Assembly (NCBI GenBank): GCA_008501785.1
Contig: QQUD01000366.1
Location: 1 to 16,142, forward strand
From: Chloroflexota bacterium
GTDB taxonomy: Bacteria > Chloroflexota > Anaerolineae > Promineifilales > Promineifilaceae
Direction: 5' to 3'
DNA length: 16,142 bases
The position numbers and the translations under genes were made by a program. Positions 7,103 to 13,479 of this stretch are shown here, one piece after another. Every line of letters begins with the position of its first letter. Within the stretch, counting starts at the first letter, position 1. The notes under the pieces are model-generated. The model saw only the letters and a program-made list of their open reading frames with translations. It ran no database searches and had not been told where the DNA came from.

Positions 7103-9016
7103 ATGCCCCACAAGTTAGACAATCTTTTAACACCCGTTCCGAGCGATATTGAAATTGCTCAAGCAGCTGTACCATTGCCAATTGTACAAATTGCCGAAGA
7201 AGTTGGGTTGCTGCCCGAAGAAATCGAACTGCAAGGCAACACAAAAGCCAAAGTAAACTTATCAGTACGTGATCGATTGGCCGATCAGCCAAACGGCAAA
7301 TACATTGATGTAACAGCCATCACCCCAACCCCATTGGGCGAAGGGAAAACCACTACCACCGTTGGTCTTAGTCAGGCTTTAGGTGCATTTTTAAACAAAA
7401 AAGTGATTACCTGCATTCGTCAACCATCCCAGGGTCCAACCTTTGGCATTAAAGGTGGTGCAGCTGGTGGTGGTTATGCACAAGTCATCCCCATGGAAGA
7501 TTTTAACCTGCATTTGACGGGTGATATTCATGCGATAACGGCCGCTAACAACCTGTTGGCTGCAGCCATCGACACCCGCCTCTTCCACGAAGCCCGTCAA
7601 TCCGATGCAGCCTTGTTCAAACGTCTCTGCCCCACTGCCAAAGATGGCAGCCGCCGCTTCTCACCGGTTATGATCAAGCGCCTCAAAAAATTAGGCATCG
7701 ACAAAACCGACCCCAATGAACTAACTGAGGAAGAAGCAAGCCGTTTCGCTCGTTTAGACATCGATCCCGATAGCGTAACCTGGCGTCGTGTCACCGACAC
7801 AAACGACCGTTACCTGCGTAAAGTCACCGTTGGGCAAGGACCCGCAGAAAAGGGCATTACTCGCGAAACTGGGTTTGACATTACCGTTGCCAGTGAAATT
7901 ATGGCAATTTTGGCCTTAACCACCAGTCTAGCCGACATGCGCGAACGTCTGGGCAACATGGTCATTGGCACCAGCCGCGCTGGCGATGCCGTCACCGCCG
8001 ATGATATTGGCGCTGGTGGCGCGTTAACTGTATTGATGAAGGAAGCGATTAAGCCAACATTGATGCAAACATTGGAAGGCACACCTGCGTTTGTACATGC
8101 TGGACCATTTGCTAATATTGCTCATGGGAACAGCTCCATTGTTGCTGACCAATTGGCGCTAAAATTGGTTGGTCCTGATGGGTATGTGCTCACCGAATCT
8201 GGTTTTGGTGCCGACATCGGCATGGAAAAATTCTTCAACATCAAGTGCCGTTACAGCAATTTGATTCCAAATTGTGTGGTGCTGGTGGCAACGATTCGCG
8301 CCTTGAAGATGCACGGTGGTGGCCCAACCGTAAAAGCTGGTCAACCACTCGACCCAGCGTACACCGAAGAAAATCTAGAACTGTTGGAAAAGGGTTGCAG
8401 CAACCTGACCAAACACATCGAAAATGCTAAATTATTTGGCATTCCGGTGGTTGTTGCCGTTAATCGCTTTAAAGATGACACCGATAACGAAGTTGAATTG
8501 GTTAATAAATTGGCAATTGAAGCCGGGGCCGAAAGTGCCGTGATGTCCAACCATTGGGCTGAAGGTGGTAAGGGATCGGTTGAATTGGGTAAAGCTGTCA
8601 TCGCCGCCTGTGAAAAACCAAATGATTTTAAATTCCTCTATCCGCTGGAAACCAGCATCAAGGAAAAGATTGAGATCATTTGTAAGGAAATCTATGGCGC
8701 AGCTGGCGTTGAATATTCTGAATTGGCAGAGCAGCAGATTGCCACGTATACTCGATTGGGATTTGACAAGCTGCCAATGTGTATGGCGAAAACGCATCTG
8801 AGCATTAGCCATGACCCGAAATTGAAGGGTGCGCCTTCCGATGAACATTGGCCAGACTTTATTGTGCCGATCCGGGAATTGCGTGCTAGTGTTGGTGCAG
8901 GGTTCATCTACCCGCTGCTGGGCACGATGAGCACGATGCCTGGTTTGCCAACGCGGCCTGCGTTTTATGACATTGATCTGGACCTGGAAACGGGGAAGGT
9001 TATTGGCTTGTTCTAG
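7103..9016 (+). CDS. fhs: Formate-tetrahydrofolate ligase (formyl-THF synthetase), long eukaryote-like form
   Basis: 637 aa. It joins formate to tetrahydrofolate with ATP to give 10-formyl-THF in cytosolic one-carbon metabolism (purine synthesis, formate use, Wood-Ljungdahl methyl branch). Diagnostic stretches are [13 protein letters not shown] (phosphate-binding, residues 74-86), [59 protein letters not shown] and [17 protein letters not shown] at the C-terminus. Most bacterial enzymes are about 555-560 aa. The extra length lies after [10 protein letters not shown], in a segment ([16 protein letters not shown]...[18 protein letters not shown]...FARLDIDP, then ITWRRV-like [16 protein letters not shown]) that closely recalls the synthetase domain of eukaryotic C1-THF synthase. 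It is a stand-alone gene between a long AT-rich leader and its own terminator, so probably monocistronic. It has no exact ACGGCCGT, only acggccgc near 7537. Confidence 0.96.
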   Translation: MPHKLDNLLTPVPSDIEIAQAAVPLPIVQIAEEVGLLPEEIELQGNTKAKVNLSVRDRLADQPNGKYIDVTAITPTPLGEGKTTTTVGLSQALGAFLNKKVITCIRQPSQGPTFGIKGGAAGGGYAQVIPMEDFNLHLTGDIHAITAANNLLAAAIDTRLFHEARQSDAALFKRLCPTAKDGSRRFSPVMIKRLKKLGIDKTDPNELTEEEASRFARLDIDPDSVTWRRVTDTNDRYLRKVTVGQGPAEKGITRETGFDITVASEIMAILALTTSLADMRERLGNMVIGTSRAGDAVTADDIGAGGALTVLMKEAIKPTLMQTLEGTPAFVHAGPFANIAHGNSSIVADQLALKLVGPDGYVLTESGFGADIGMEKFFNIKCRYSNLIPNCVVLVATIRALKMHGGGPTVKAGQPLDPAYTEENLELLEKGCSNLTKHIENAKLFGIPVVVAVNRFKDDTDNEVELVNKLAIEAGAESAVMSNHWAEGGKGSVELGKAVIAACEKPNDFKFLYPLETSIKEKIEIICKEIYGAAGVEYSELAEQQIATYTRLGFDKLPMCMAKTHLSISHDPKLKGAPSDEHWPDFIVPIRELRASVGAGFIYPLLGTMSTMPGLPTRPAFYDIDLDLETGKVIGLF

Positions 9017-9042
9017 TTTTCAACTGACAAGAATTGAATGAG

Positions 9043-9077
9043 AAAACGGCCGTTTCTGCAGAAACGGCCGTTTTTTT
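9043..9077 (+). terminator. Intrinsic terminator of fhs, built from two ACGGCCGT palindromes
   Basis: Bases 9043-9058 and 9059-9074 form a perfect 16+16 palindrome centred on ctgcag, with a seven-T run at 9071-9077. It starts 26 bp after the fhs stop. Each arm contains one full aaacggccgttt motif (9046-9053 and 9064-9071), so the terminator is a head-to-head pair of the repeat found throughout this window. Confidence 0.88.
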
Positions 9078-9120
9078 ATACAACGCTGTGTAAAAACTAA
9101 ATGAAGAACCAGTTTACAAT

Positions 9121-9194
9121 CGTGATCGTGATCGTTTTCGTAATCGTAATCGATTTTCTTTCGATCACGATCACGAATGACGATCACGATTACG
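9121..9194. repeat. Long imperfect hairpin made of cgtRat units
   Basis: The left arm 9121-9152 is built from cgtgatcgtgatcg plus cgtaatcgtaatcg. The right arm 9162-9194 is cgatcacgatcacg plus cgatcacgattacg. The arms pair over about 32 positions with a few G/A differences, around a short T-rich loop. The 6-bp periodicity (cgtgat or cgtaat) occurs within each arm. The element lies between the fhs terminator and the LLM gene, and no protein is encoded here. It looks like a dispersed repeat; function unknown. Confidence 0.75.
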
Positions 9195-9318
9195 AGTGAA
9201 GAAAGGCGTTTGTGATAATTGTTTGAAGTTTTTATTGTCTAAGCTTATTTTGAGTTTTCTGTAAGAACACGGACAGAAAGAAAAAGTTAGACATGATTAT
9301 TTTTAAAAGGAGATTCCT

Positions 9319-10206
9319 ATGAAAATCGGTTTACAGATTCCTTCATTTACATGGCCTGGAGGTGCAGCCGAATTAGCAAGTAAATTTGCAGACATCGGCA
9401 AAACGGCCGACGATGTCGGTTTCGACTCGATTTGGGTGATGGATCACTTCTTCCAACTTGATCCCATGCAGGGCAAGGCTGAAGAACCCATGCTGGAAGG
9501 GTACAGCGCCCTCACCTACTTAGCAGCCATCACAAAACGAGTGCGTTTAGGCACATTAGTCACCGGCATCATTTATCGAAATCCTGGATTTTTAATTAAA
9601 CAAGTCACAAATCTCGATGTGTTGTCTAGTGGACGTGCTTATTTTGGCGTAGGTGCTGCCTGGTATGATCGAGAGGCAGCAGGTCTGGGGTTCCCCTTCC
9701 CGCCATTAAAAGAGCGATTTGAATGGTTAGAAGAAACGCTGCAAATTGCGCATCAGATGTGGGCTGGCAAAACTGAGCCATTTAACGGCAAGCATTACCA
9801 ACTGGCAGAACCCATTTGCAGCCCGCCACCGTTAAACAAGCCACATCCCCCGATTATGATTGGCGGCATGGGTGAAAAGAAAACGCTGCGCTTTGTTGCC
9901 AAGTATGCAGACGCATGCAATTTGTTTGCCCGTGCAGGCAATGATGTGTTGAAACATAAAATTGAGGTATTAAAGCAGCATTGTGAGGATGTGAAACGGC
10001 CATTTTCCGACATCGAGATCACCAGCCTGGACAGCGTACACCTCGCCGCCGATGGCATGTCTCCCGACGATGTCATAAACAAATGCCGTGAACTGGCCGA
10101 CTTAGGCATCCAGCACGCCATCTTCAACATGCCCCTGAACGCCCACGAAATCACCCCCATCGAAACCTTCGGCAAAGAAATACTCCCCATCGTAGCTGAG
10201 TTCTAA
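9319..10206 (+). CDS. LLM-class F420-dependent oxidoreductase (TIGR03560-like)
   Basis: 295 aa with a strong ribosome site AAGGAG (9307-9312) 6 nt before ATG. The N-terminus MKIGLQIPSFTWPGG, then FDSIWVMDHFF, GTLVTGIIYRNPGFLIKQVTNLDVLSSGRAYFGVGAAWYD and PHPPIMIGGMGEKKTLRFVAKYADACN are typical of the luciferase-like TIM-barrel family in its F420-dependent branch. The enzyme would use reduced F420 (or flavin) in the cytosol for hydride transfer to an unknown substrate. It is alone on its transcript: the fhs terminator and a hairpin repeat precede it and a palindromic repeat follows. Codon use changes to more C-ending codons in the last 180 bp. It holds only variants of the iterated palindrome (acggccga giving KTADD, acggccat giving KRPFS). 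Confidence 0.9.
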   Translation: MKIGLQIPSFTWPGGAAELASKFADIGKTADDVGFDSIWVMDHFFQLDPMQGKAEEPMLEGYSALTYLAAITKRVRLGTLVTGIIYRNPGFLIKQVTNLDVLSSGRAYFGVGAAWYDREAAGLGFPFPPLKERFEWLEETLQIAHQMWAGKTEPFNGKHYQLAEPICSPPPLNKPHPPIMIGGMGEKKTLRFVAKYADACNLFARAGNDVLKHKIEVLKQHCEDVKRPFSDIEITSLDSVHLAADGMSPDDVINKCRELADLGIQHAIFNMPLNAHEITPIETFGKEILPIVAEF

Positions 10207-10214
10207 GAAATTTC

Positions 10215-10274
10215 ACCGCAGAGCACGCAGAGGACACAGAGAAAAAACTCTGCGCTCTTTGCGTCCTCTGCGGT
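10215..10274. repeat. REP-like palindrome (accgcagag...ctctgcggt)
   Basis: 27-nt arms at 10215-10241 and 10248-10274 surround an aaaaaa loop. The outer 9 bp (accgcagag/ctctgcggt) pair perfectly, with about five mismatches further in. It starts 8 bp after the LLM gene stop. There is no T-run, so it is a dispersed palindromic repeat that may also act as a 3' mRNA stabiliser rather than a classical terminator. Confidence 0.75.
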
Positions 10275-10419
10275 AAACGCTCTAACTCTAGCTCTCCCCT
10301 CCATCCTTCCGCGCCCTGCACGAAACATTGCACGATAAGGTAAACTGGTTCCTCTCAAACAGCAAAGCACCTGCTTAAACCCTTCTAATTAACCTCCGTC
10401 AACGCTTTTCGCAATTTAA

Positions 10420-10461
10420 CGCACAGTACTTTCGCTTGACATTACTGTGCGACATACAGTA
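10420..10461. promoter_or_regulatory. Putative PadR operator: three ACAGTA/TACTGT half-sites over the promoter
   Basis: A perfect 9-bp inverted repeat (cgcacagta 10420-10428, tactgtgcg 10443-10451) overlaps a second dyad, TACTGT 10443-10448 with ACAGTA 10456-10461 (7-bp spacer). The three half-sites cover the -35, spacer and -10 of the padR promoter. PadR regulators commonly repress their own genes from dyads at the promoter, so autoregulation is the natural reading. It is inferred from position and symmetry only. Confidence 0.6.
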
Positions 10462-10465
10462 TAAT
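10436..10465 (+). promoter_or_regulatory. Strong sigma70-type promoter of padR, likely leaderless transcript
   Basis: Consensus TTGACA (10436-10441) and consensus TATAAT (10460-10465) are separated by 18 bp. A start about 7 bp downstream of the -10 falls on or next to ATG 10473, so the mRNA would have almost no leader. No ribosome site precedes that ATG. Confidence 0.8.
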
Positions 10466-10472
10466 GCTTCGC

Positions 10473-10835
10473 ATGGCAAAAAAAGTCAATAAAGAAGAAT
10501 TATACGAACACCTATCTCTGGAATTGCGTCGGGGCGTTTTGGTGTTAGCTGTGCTTAATCAGCTTCAGAGTGAGCAGTATGGTTATTCACTCAAACAATC
10601 GCTGAGTAAGCAAGGGTTGGACATCAACGAAGGTACACTTTATCCACTGCTGCGCCGATTAGAATCAAAAGGTTTGTTGGAGAGCAGTTGGCAAGTGGTT
10701 GATGATGCGCGACCCAGGCGCTATTACCACATCAGTGCTGCAGGCGAAACGATTCTGGCAAATTTACAAACAGATTGGCAATTGTTGGTTGGTGTAATGG
10801 ATGGCATTCTCTCAACGAATAGCGAAGGCTATTAG
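10473..10835 (+). CDS. PadR family transcriptional regulator
   Basis: 120 aa. ATG 10473 is preferred over the in-frame ATG at 10464, which overlaps the -10 box. The winged-helix domain spans about residues 12-85: LRRGVLVLAVLNQLQ, YGYSLKQSL and the recognition region EGTLYPLLRRLESKGLLE (53-70). The wing RPRRYYHISAAGE follows, then a short C-terminal helix (TILANLQTDWQLLVGVMDGIL) used for dimerisation. It probably binds the ACAGTA/TACTGT sites over its own promoter. It is paired with a HAAS-domain membrane protein 62 bp downstream, a common PadR arrangement in which the membrane partner may sense envelope or ligand state. The last six residues (TNSEGY) and stop come from the first unit of a 21-bp tandem repeat. 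Ligand unknown. Confidence 0.92.
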   Translation: MAKKVNKEELYEHLSLELRRGVLVLAVLNQLQSEQYGYSLKQSLSKQGLDINEGTLYPLLRRLESKGLLESSWQVVDDARPRRYYHISAAGETILANLQTDWQLLVGVMDGILSTNSEGY

Positions 10836-10892
10836 ACGAATAGCGAAGGCTATTAGACGAATAGCGAAGGCTATTAGACGAATAGCGGAGGA
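10815..10892. repeat. 21-bp tandem repeat with hairpin in each unit, between padR and its partner gene
   Basis: Three identical units acgaatagcgaaggctatta+g lie at 10815-10835, 10836-10856 and 10857-10877. A fourth begins at 10878 and diverges to acgaatagcggaggatttta. Each full unit contains the perfect stem aatagc/gctatt with loop gaag, so three small hairpins stand in series. Each unit also repeats the padR stop codon in frame (TNSEGY-stop). In the fourth copy gcgaagg is gcggagg, which is the ribosome site of the next gene (cggagga 10886-10892, 5 nt before ATG 10898). Confidence 0.93.
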
Positions 10893-10897
10893 TTTTA

Positions 10898-11887
10898 ATG
10901 AAAACGACAGAACTAATTGAACGATATGTGTATGAAGTAGGGCAGCACCTGCCACGCAAAATGCAAGGTGATATTCAGCTTGAACTCAGCTCACTGCTGC
11001 ATGATGCTCTGGATGAACGGGCTGCCGAAACCGGCAAAGAACCCAACACAGAAATGGCAGCCGCGCTGCTGCGGGAATTTGGCAAACCTGAATCGATGGC
11101 AGCCAATTATCGACCTGAACGCTATTTAATTGGGCCAACCTTGTATCCGACATTTATTGTTGTGATCAAGATTGTGAGCATAGTTTTAGCGTCTCTTTAT
11201 GGTCTTTTATTTGGTCTATCGCTCATTTCTGGCAGCGAGGCAAGCATTTTTCTCCTGATTTGGAACTTCTTGGTCGATCTAGGTGGGACGCTTCTGCTTA
11301 ACGGTGGAATAATCATCGCAATTTTTGCAACTATTGAATATTTCTCAGATGGCAGCAATGCAGATGGGACCGAGGATTCGCCAGATTGGGACCCGATGGA
11401 ATTACCCAAAGTTTCTGATCCCAGCCGTATTAAACGTGGTGAGCTGATTTGGGGAATTGTGTGGTCAATATTTTTTATTGTGTTGTTTACCGTATTCCCA
11501 GATAAGATTAGTTATTTCAGCAGCTTAAATGAAGGGGACCAAACATTCTTGCCACTATTGGCAGCAGAGTTCTTTGTTCATGTGCCATGGTTGGTTGCTT
11601 CCTGGACATTGGACATTTTCCTGAAGGTGTTGGTGCTGCGTGAAGGTCGCTGGACGGCCGTTTTCCGCTGGCTCGAATTGGTATTTGACCTTTTCGGGTT
11701 TTACGTACTGTATCGAATCGTCATTGGTGGTCCCATTGCCAACCTCGACATTTTAACCTGGCTGATCAAAGGCGTATTGGGTATTGTGATGATTGTGATG
11801 GTGTTTGCAATGGTTGGTCAATTATATCAATTGGTGCTGAAACGGCCGTTTTCCCCCACCGAATCCTTCAAATCACGCATTGCATAA
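10898..11887 (+). CDS. HAAS-domain multi-pass membrane protein (PadR partner)
   Basis: 329 aa. SD cggagga is 5 nt from ATG. Residues 1-75 (TTELIERYVYEVGQHLPRKM, then DIQLELSSLLHDALDER, LLREFGKPESMAANYRPERYLIGPTLYP) match the cytosolic helical HAAS-type domain seen in partners of PadR regulators. About six to seven hydrophobic segments follow (near 86-110, 125-150, 185-202, 215-235, 255-275, 285-310), with an acidic loop DGSNADGTEDSPDWDPME. The arrangement padR then HAAS membrane protein suggests a sensor or target pair: PadR controls the operon and the HAAS domain may signal membrane state. The biochemical role is unproven. ACGGCCGT copies encode WTAVF and LKRPFS near the C-terminus. Confidence 0.8.
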   Translation: MKTTELIERYVYEVGQHLPRKMQGDIQLELSSLLHDALDERAAETGKEPNTEMAAALLREFGKPESMAANYRPERYLIGPTLYPTFIVVIKIVSIVLASLYGLLFGLSLISGSEASIFLLIWNFLVDLGGTLLLNGGIIIAIFATIEYFSDGSNADGTEDSPDWDPMELPKVSDPSRIKRGELIWGIVWSIFFIVLFTVFPDKISYFSSLNEGDQTFLPLLAAEFFVHVPWLVASWTLDIFLKVLVLREGRWTAVFRWLELVFDLFGFYVLYRIVIGGPIANLDILTWLIKGVLGIVMIVMVFAMVGQLYQLVLKRPFSPTESFKSRIA

Positions 11888-11894
11888 CTGACAT

Positions 11895-11956
11895 CAACGG
11901 ATAAGAATAAGGAACGGATGAAGAATATCTTACCCGTTCCTTATTCTTATCCGTTG
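11895..11956. repeat. Perfect 23-bp inverted repeat after the HAAS gene
   Basis: Arms 11895-11917 and 11934-11956 are exact reverse complements (23 of 23; outer ends caacgg/ccgttg) around a 16-nt loop. The element starts 7 bp after the stop and ends 13 bp before the stop of the convergent gene. There is no T-run on either side. It probably serves as a two-way transcript end or is a dispersed palindrome. Confidence 0.85.
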
Positions 11957-11969
11957 TAGCCATTCAAAA

Positions 11970-12275
11970 TCATTCCACCTTCAAAAGAAAAACCCGCTCC
12001 TTGAAACCACCCCTTTCCATGTACTTTTGCTCCCTCATCGCCTCAAGTTGAGTTGAGTTCACTTTTTCCAAAGCGGCTAATGCATAAATAACCTCTAAAA
12101 TATCTACCAATTCCAACACCTCTCCAGATTCAAAATATTCTGCAACTTCCTCCTCCAACTTTTTGCGCAAGGCAGTAGCATACATTGAATCGTCAAGTTG
12201 TTTTGTGATGGAAATACGGCCGTTTTCCCTAATAATTTCCGGTATTCTATCGCGCACCAATTTATGATATTCCAT
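11970..12275 (-). CDS. MazG/phosphoribosyl-ATP pyrophosphohydrolase-like protein
   Basis: 101 aa on the minus strand. The start at 12275 gives MEYHKLVRDRIPEII, the standard N-terminus of this small family; a longer frame upstream would run through a palindromic repeat and into the divergent gene. The all-alpha NTP-pyrophosphatase metal site is complete: EEVAE (residues 42-46, EExxE) and ELVD (55-58, ExxD), then ILEVIYALAAL. The family hydrolyses nucleoside triphosphates to monophosphate and pyrophosphate, often as cytosolic house-cleaning enzymes. The substrate cannot be deduced. A weak purine-rich site (gagcag) precedes ATG. One ACGGCCGT on the opposite strand encodes ENGRI. It is divergent from the VOC gene and convergent with the HAAS gene. 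Confidence 0.85.
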   Translation of the reverse strand: MEYHKLVRDRIPEIIRENGRISITKQLDDSMYATALRKKLEEEVAEYFESGEVLELVDILEVIYALAALEKVNSTQLEAMREQKYMERGGFKERVFLLKVE

Positions 12276-12328
12276 CTGCTCATTATTCACAGAGTGAGTA
12301 CAATTACAAATTGAGTCAACAGCAATCA

Positions 12329-12388
12329 GGAGTGAAGGCTTTAGCCGGGTCAGACGATACGTTGTGACCCGGCTAAAGCCTCCACTCC
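12329..12388. repeat. REP-like palindrome, copy 1 of the ggctttagccgg family
   Basis: 24-nt arms 12329-12352 and 12365-12388 pair with one mismatch around a 12-nt loop (core aaggctttagccgggtca / tgacccggctaaagcct). It sits in the divergent intergenic region between the MazG-like and VOC genes. A second copy of the same family is at 13159-13214 with a different loop. Confidence 0.88.
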
Positions 12389-12411
12389 AATTCGATAGGG
12401 AGGTAAATCTA

Positions 12412-12816
12412 ATGGTAAAAGTAGCGGGCATTGGTGGCGTGTTTATTGACAGCGATGACGCAGCGAGACTAACCAACTGGTATCAAGAAGTGCTTGGCAT
12501 TGAAATGGAAACGCATCCAGAAGGTGGCTCCTACAAAGTGTTTCAAACTCGTGATTTAGAAGGCTCGTTTGTGCGTGAAAACCCGGTTTTTGCGATTAAT
12601 CAAGCGAAAGAGCCTTTGGTTAAAAACGGCCGTGGCTTCACCATCAATCTCCGCGTCGATAATTTAGAGCAGATGCTGGCACACCTACGCAAACAAGGCG
12701 TTCAGGTTGAAGACAAAACCATTGAGTGGGAAGGCGGCAAACACGCCTGGATTCGTGACCTAGACAACAACCGCATTGAGCTTTACGAAGAACTATTTGA
12801 CGGCAAACCTCGATAG
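12412..12816 (+). CDS. VOC (glyoxalase/bleomycin-resistance fold) family protein
   Basis: 134 aa. ATG 12412 is chosen because gggagg (12398-12403) lies 8 nt upstream. An earlier in-frame ATG at 12364 would start inside the palindromic repeat. The N-terminal beta-alpha-beta unit (VAGIGGVFIDSDDAARLTNWYQEVLGIEM) and C-terminal unit (GFTINLRVDNLEQMLAHLRKQGVQVE ... HAWIRDLDNNRIELYEE) make one two-repeat VOC domain. The C-terminal metal-type Glu (IELYE) is kept. The usual first-strand His is replaced (GGVF), as in a common subfamily related to GGVFFKSKDP-type proteins, so classical glyoxalase I activity is doubtful. Substrate unknown. One ACGGCCGT gives KNGRG. Its stop is only 3 bp from the stop of the convergent small gene. 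Confidence 0.85.
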   Translation: MVKVAGIGGVFIDSDDAARLTNWYQEVLGIEMETHPEGGSYKVFQTRDLEGSFVRENPVFAINQAKEPLVKNGRGFTINLRVDNLEQMLAHLRKQGVQVEDKTIEWEGGKHAWIRDLDNNRIELYEELFDGKPR

Positions 12817-12819
12817 CCC

Positions 12820-13044
12820 TTACTTTTTGCCTGCTTCATCAATCTGAGCCTGGAATTTTTGCATCGTTTCTAGATCGAGATCAGGTTCAGGTTTACTTTC
12901 TTCTCGCGCTGACAGTGCGGCATCCATTTCGCTTTCTGATAAACGCGGCAATTTTGACAGGAGTGATTGGTACCGGGCGGCTTGTTCTTTAACGGCCGTT
13001 TCCGGCAAAACCTGAATTGTTTGTGGGACATTTTTGCGTTTCAT
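12820..13044 (-). CDS. Small hypothetical protein (74 aa)
   Basis: The start at 13044 gives MKRKNVPQTIQVLPETAV and has GAGG 5-6 nt upstream plus a TATAAT further back. The longer frame to 13077 would begin upstream of that box. The protein is hydrophilic and helical-looking: a basic start, a middle segment AARYQSLLSKLPRLSESEMDAALSAREE and a Pro/Asp-rich stretch (KPEPDLDLE) before a short helix. No family is recognised. The size and helix-rich charged make-up recall antitoxin-like or small regulatory proteins, but no toxin gene is adjacent and this is not claimed. ACGGCCGT encodes its ETAV, at a position where many unrelated proteins here carry the same tetrapeptide. Confidence 0.62.
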   Translation of the reverse strand: MKRKNVPQTIQVLPETAVKEQAARYQSLLSKLPRLSESEMDAALSAREESKPEPDLDLETMQKFQAQIDEAGKK

Positions 13045-13060
13045 TGGAACCTCACAAAAT

Positions 13061-13066
13061 ATTATA
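13061..13066 (-). promoter_or_regulatory. Possible -10 box of the small minus-strand gene
   Basis: TATAAT on the minus strand lies 16 bp upstream of the ATG at 13044, which would leave a leader of about 10 nt carrying GAGG. No good -35 was found. Confidence 0.45.
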
Positions 13067-13158
13067 CCATTCTCCATTCCAATGTAATAAGTAAAAATCG
13101 GAAATCTTATGGTAATCGCATAAAAGATTTTTTGGTTCTTTAGGATTTCGTGGGGTTT

Positions 13159-13214
13159 GGAGTGGAGGCTTTAGCCGGTTCTCACGAGACCATTCCGGCT
13201 AAAGCCTCCACTCC
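13159..13214. repeat. REP-like palindrome, copy 2 of the ggctttagccgg family
   Basis: Perfect 20-bp arms at 13159-13178 (ggagtggaggctttagccgg) and 13195-13214 surround a 16-nt loop. The loop contains a small inner stem (tctc ac gaga). The arms match copy 1 at 12329-12388 except for one base; the loops differ. Confidence 0.9.
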
Positions 13215-13289
13215 CCTTGAATTCCTGAAGACCCGATTTTTTTTGCCTCGTAGGTAAGAGCTTATGAAGGTTAAAAATTTAAAATGGTA

Positions 13290-13356
13290 ATCAAAGATTG
13301 CACAGATTCCACAGATTTTCCAGTTCGAAATCAGCAAAATCAGCGAAATCTTTGAT
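13290..13356. repeat. Degenerate palindromic repeat (cacagatt / aaatcagc units)
   Basis: The perfect 10-bp ends atcaaagatt (13290-13299) and aatctttgat (13347-13356) enclose tandem-like cacagattccacagatt and aaatcagcaaaatcagcg. The cacagatt part resembles the repeat inside the DUF2723 gene (881-930). The rest of 13215-13465 shows nothing codable. Confidence 0.6.
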
Positions 13357-13465
13357 AAATTTCATTGCCATTTCATTTACTTAACTTCCATCAACCCTCA
13401 GCGAAATGGGAATCTGCGATTTACCTATCGAATATCTTTGCTGGCATCTAAATCCTGACTGATCA

Positions 13466-13471
13466 TATAAT
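13466..13471 (+). promoter_or_regulatory. -10 box suggesting a leaderless transcript for the GT39-like gene
   Basis: TATAAT ends 8 bp before ATG 13480, the same geometry as at padR. No ribosome site precedes the ATG. The -35 is weak, with no TTGACA-like hexamer at 16-18 bp. Confidence 0.5.
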
Positions 13472-13479
13472 CCCGCATC

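Noticed and set aside
8341..8848. Long minus-strand frames opposite fhs
   Set aside because: They are opposite a strongly conserved enzyme gene and show no motif.
10464..10472. ATG at 10464 as the padR start
   Set aside because: It overlaps the TATAAT box (10460-10465), so it would not be in the transcript.
10815..10892. CRISPR-like array
   Set aside because: Units are directly adjacent with no spacers, and no cas genes are seen.
10732..10959. Minus-strand frame with a repeated SSNSLRY peptide
   Set aside because: It is only the 21-bp tandem repeat read backwards.
12276..12476. N-terminal extension of the MazG-like protein
   Set aside because: It would translate the 12329-12388 palindrome and part of the divergent VOC gene; the family starts at MEYHKLVRD.
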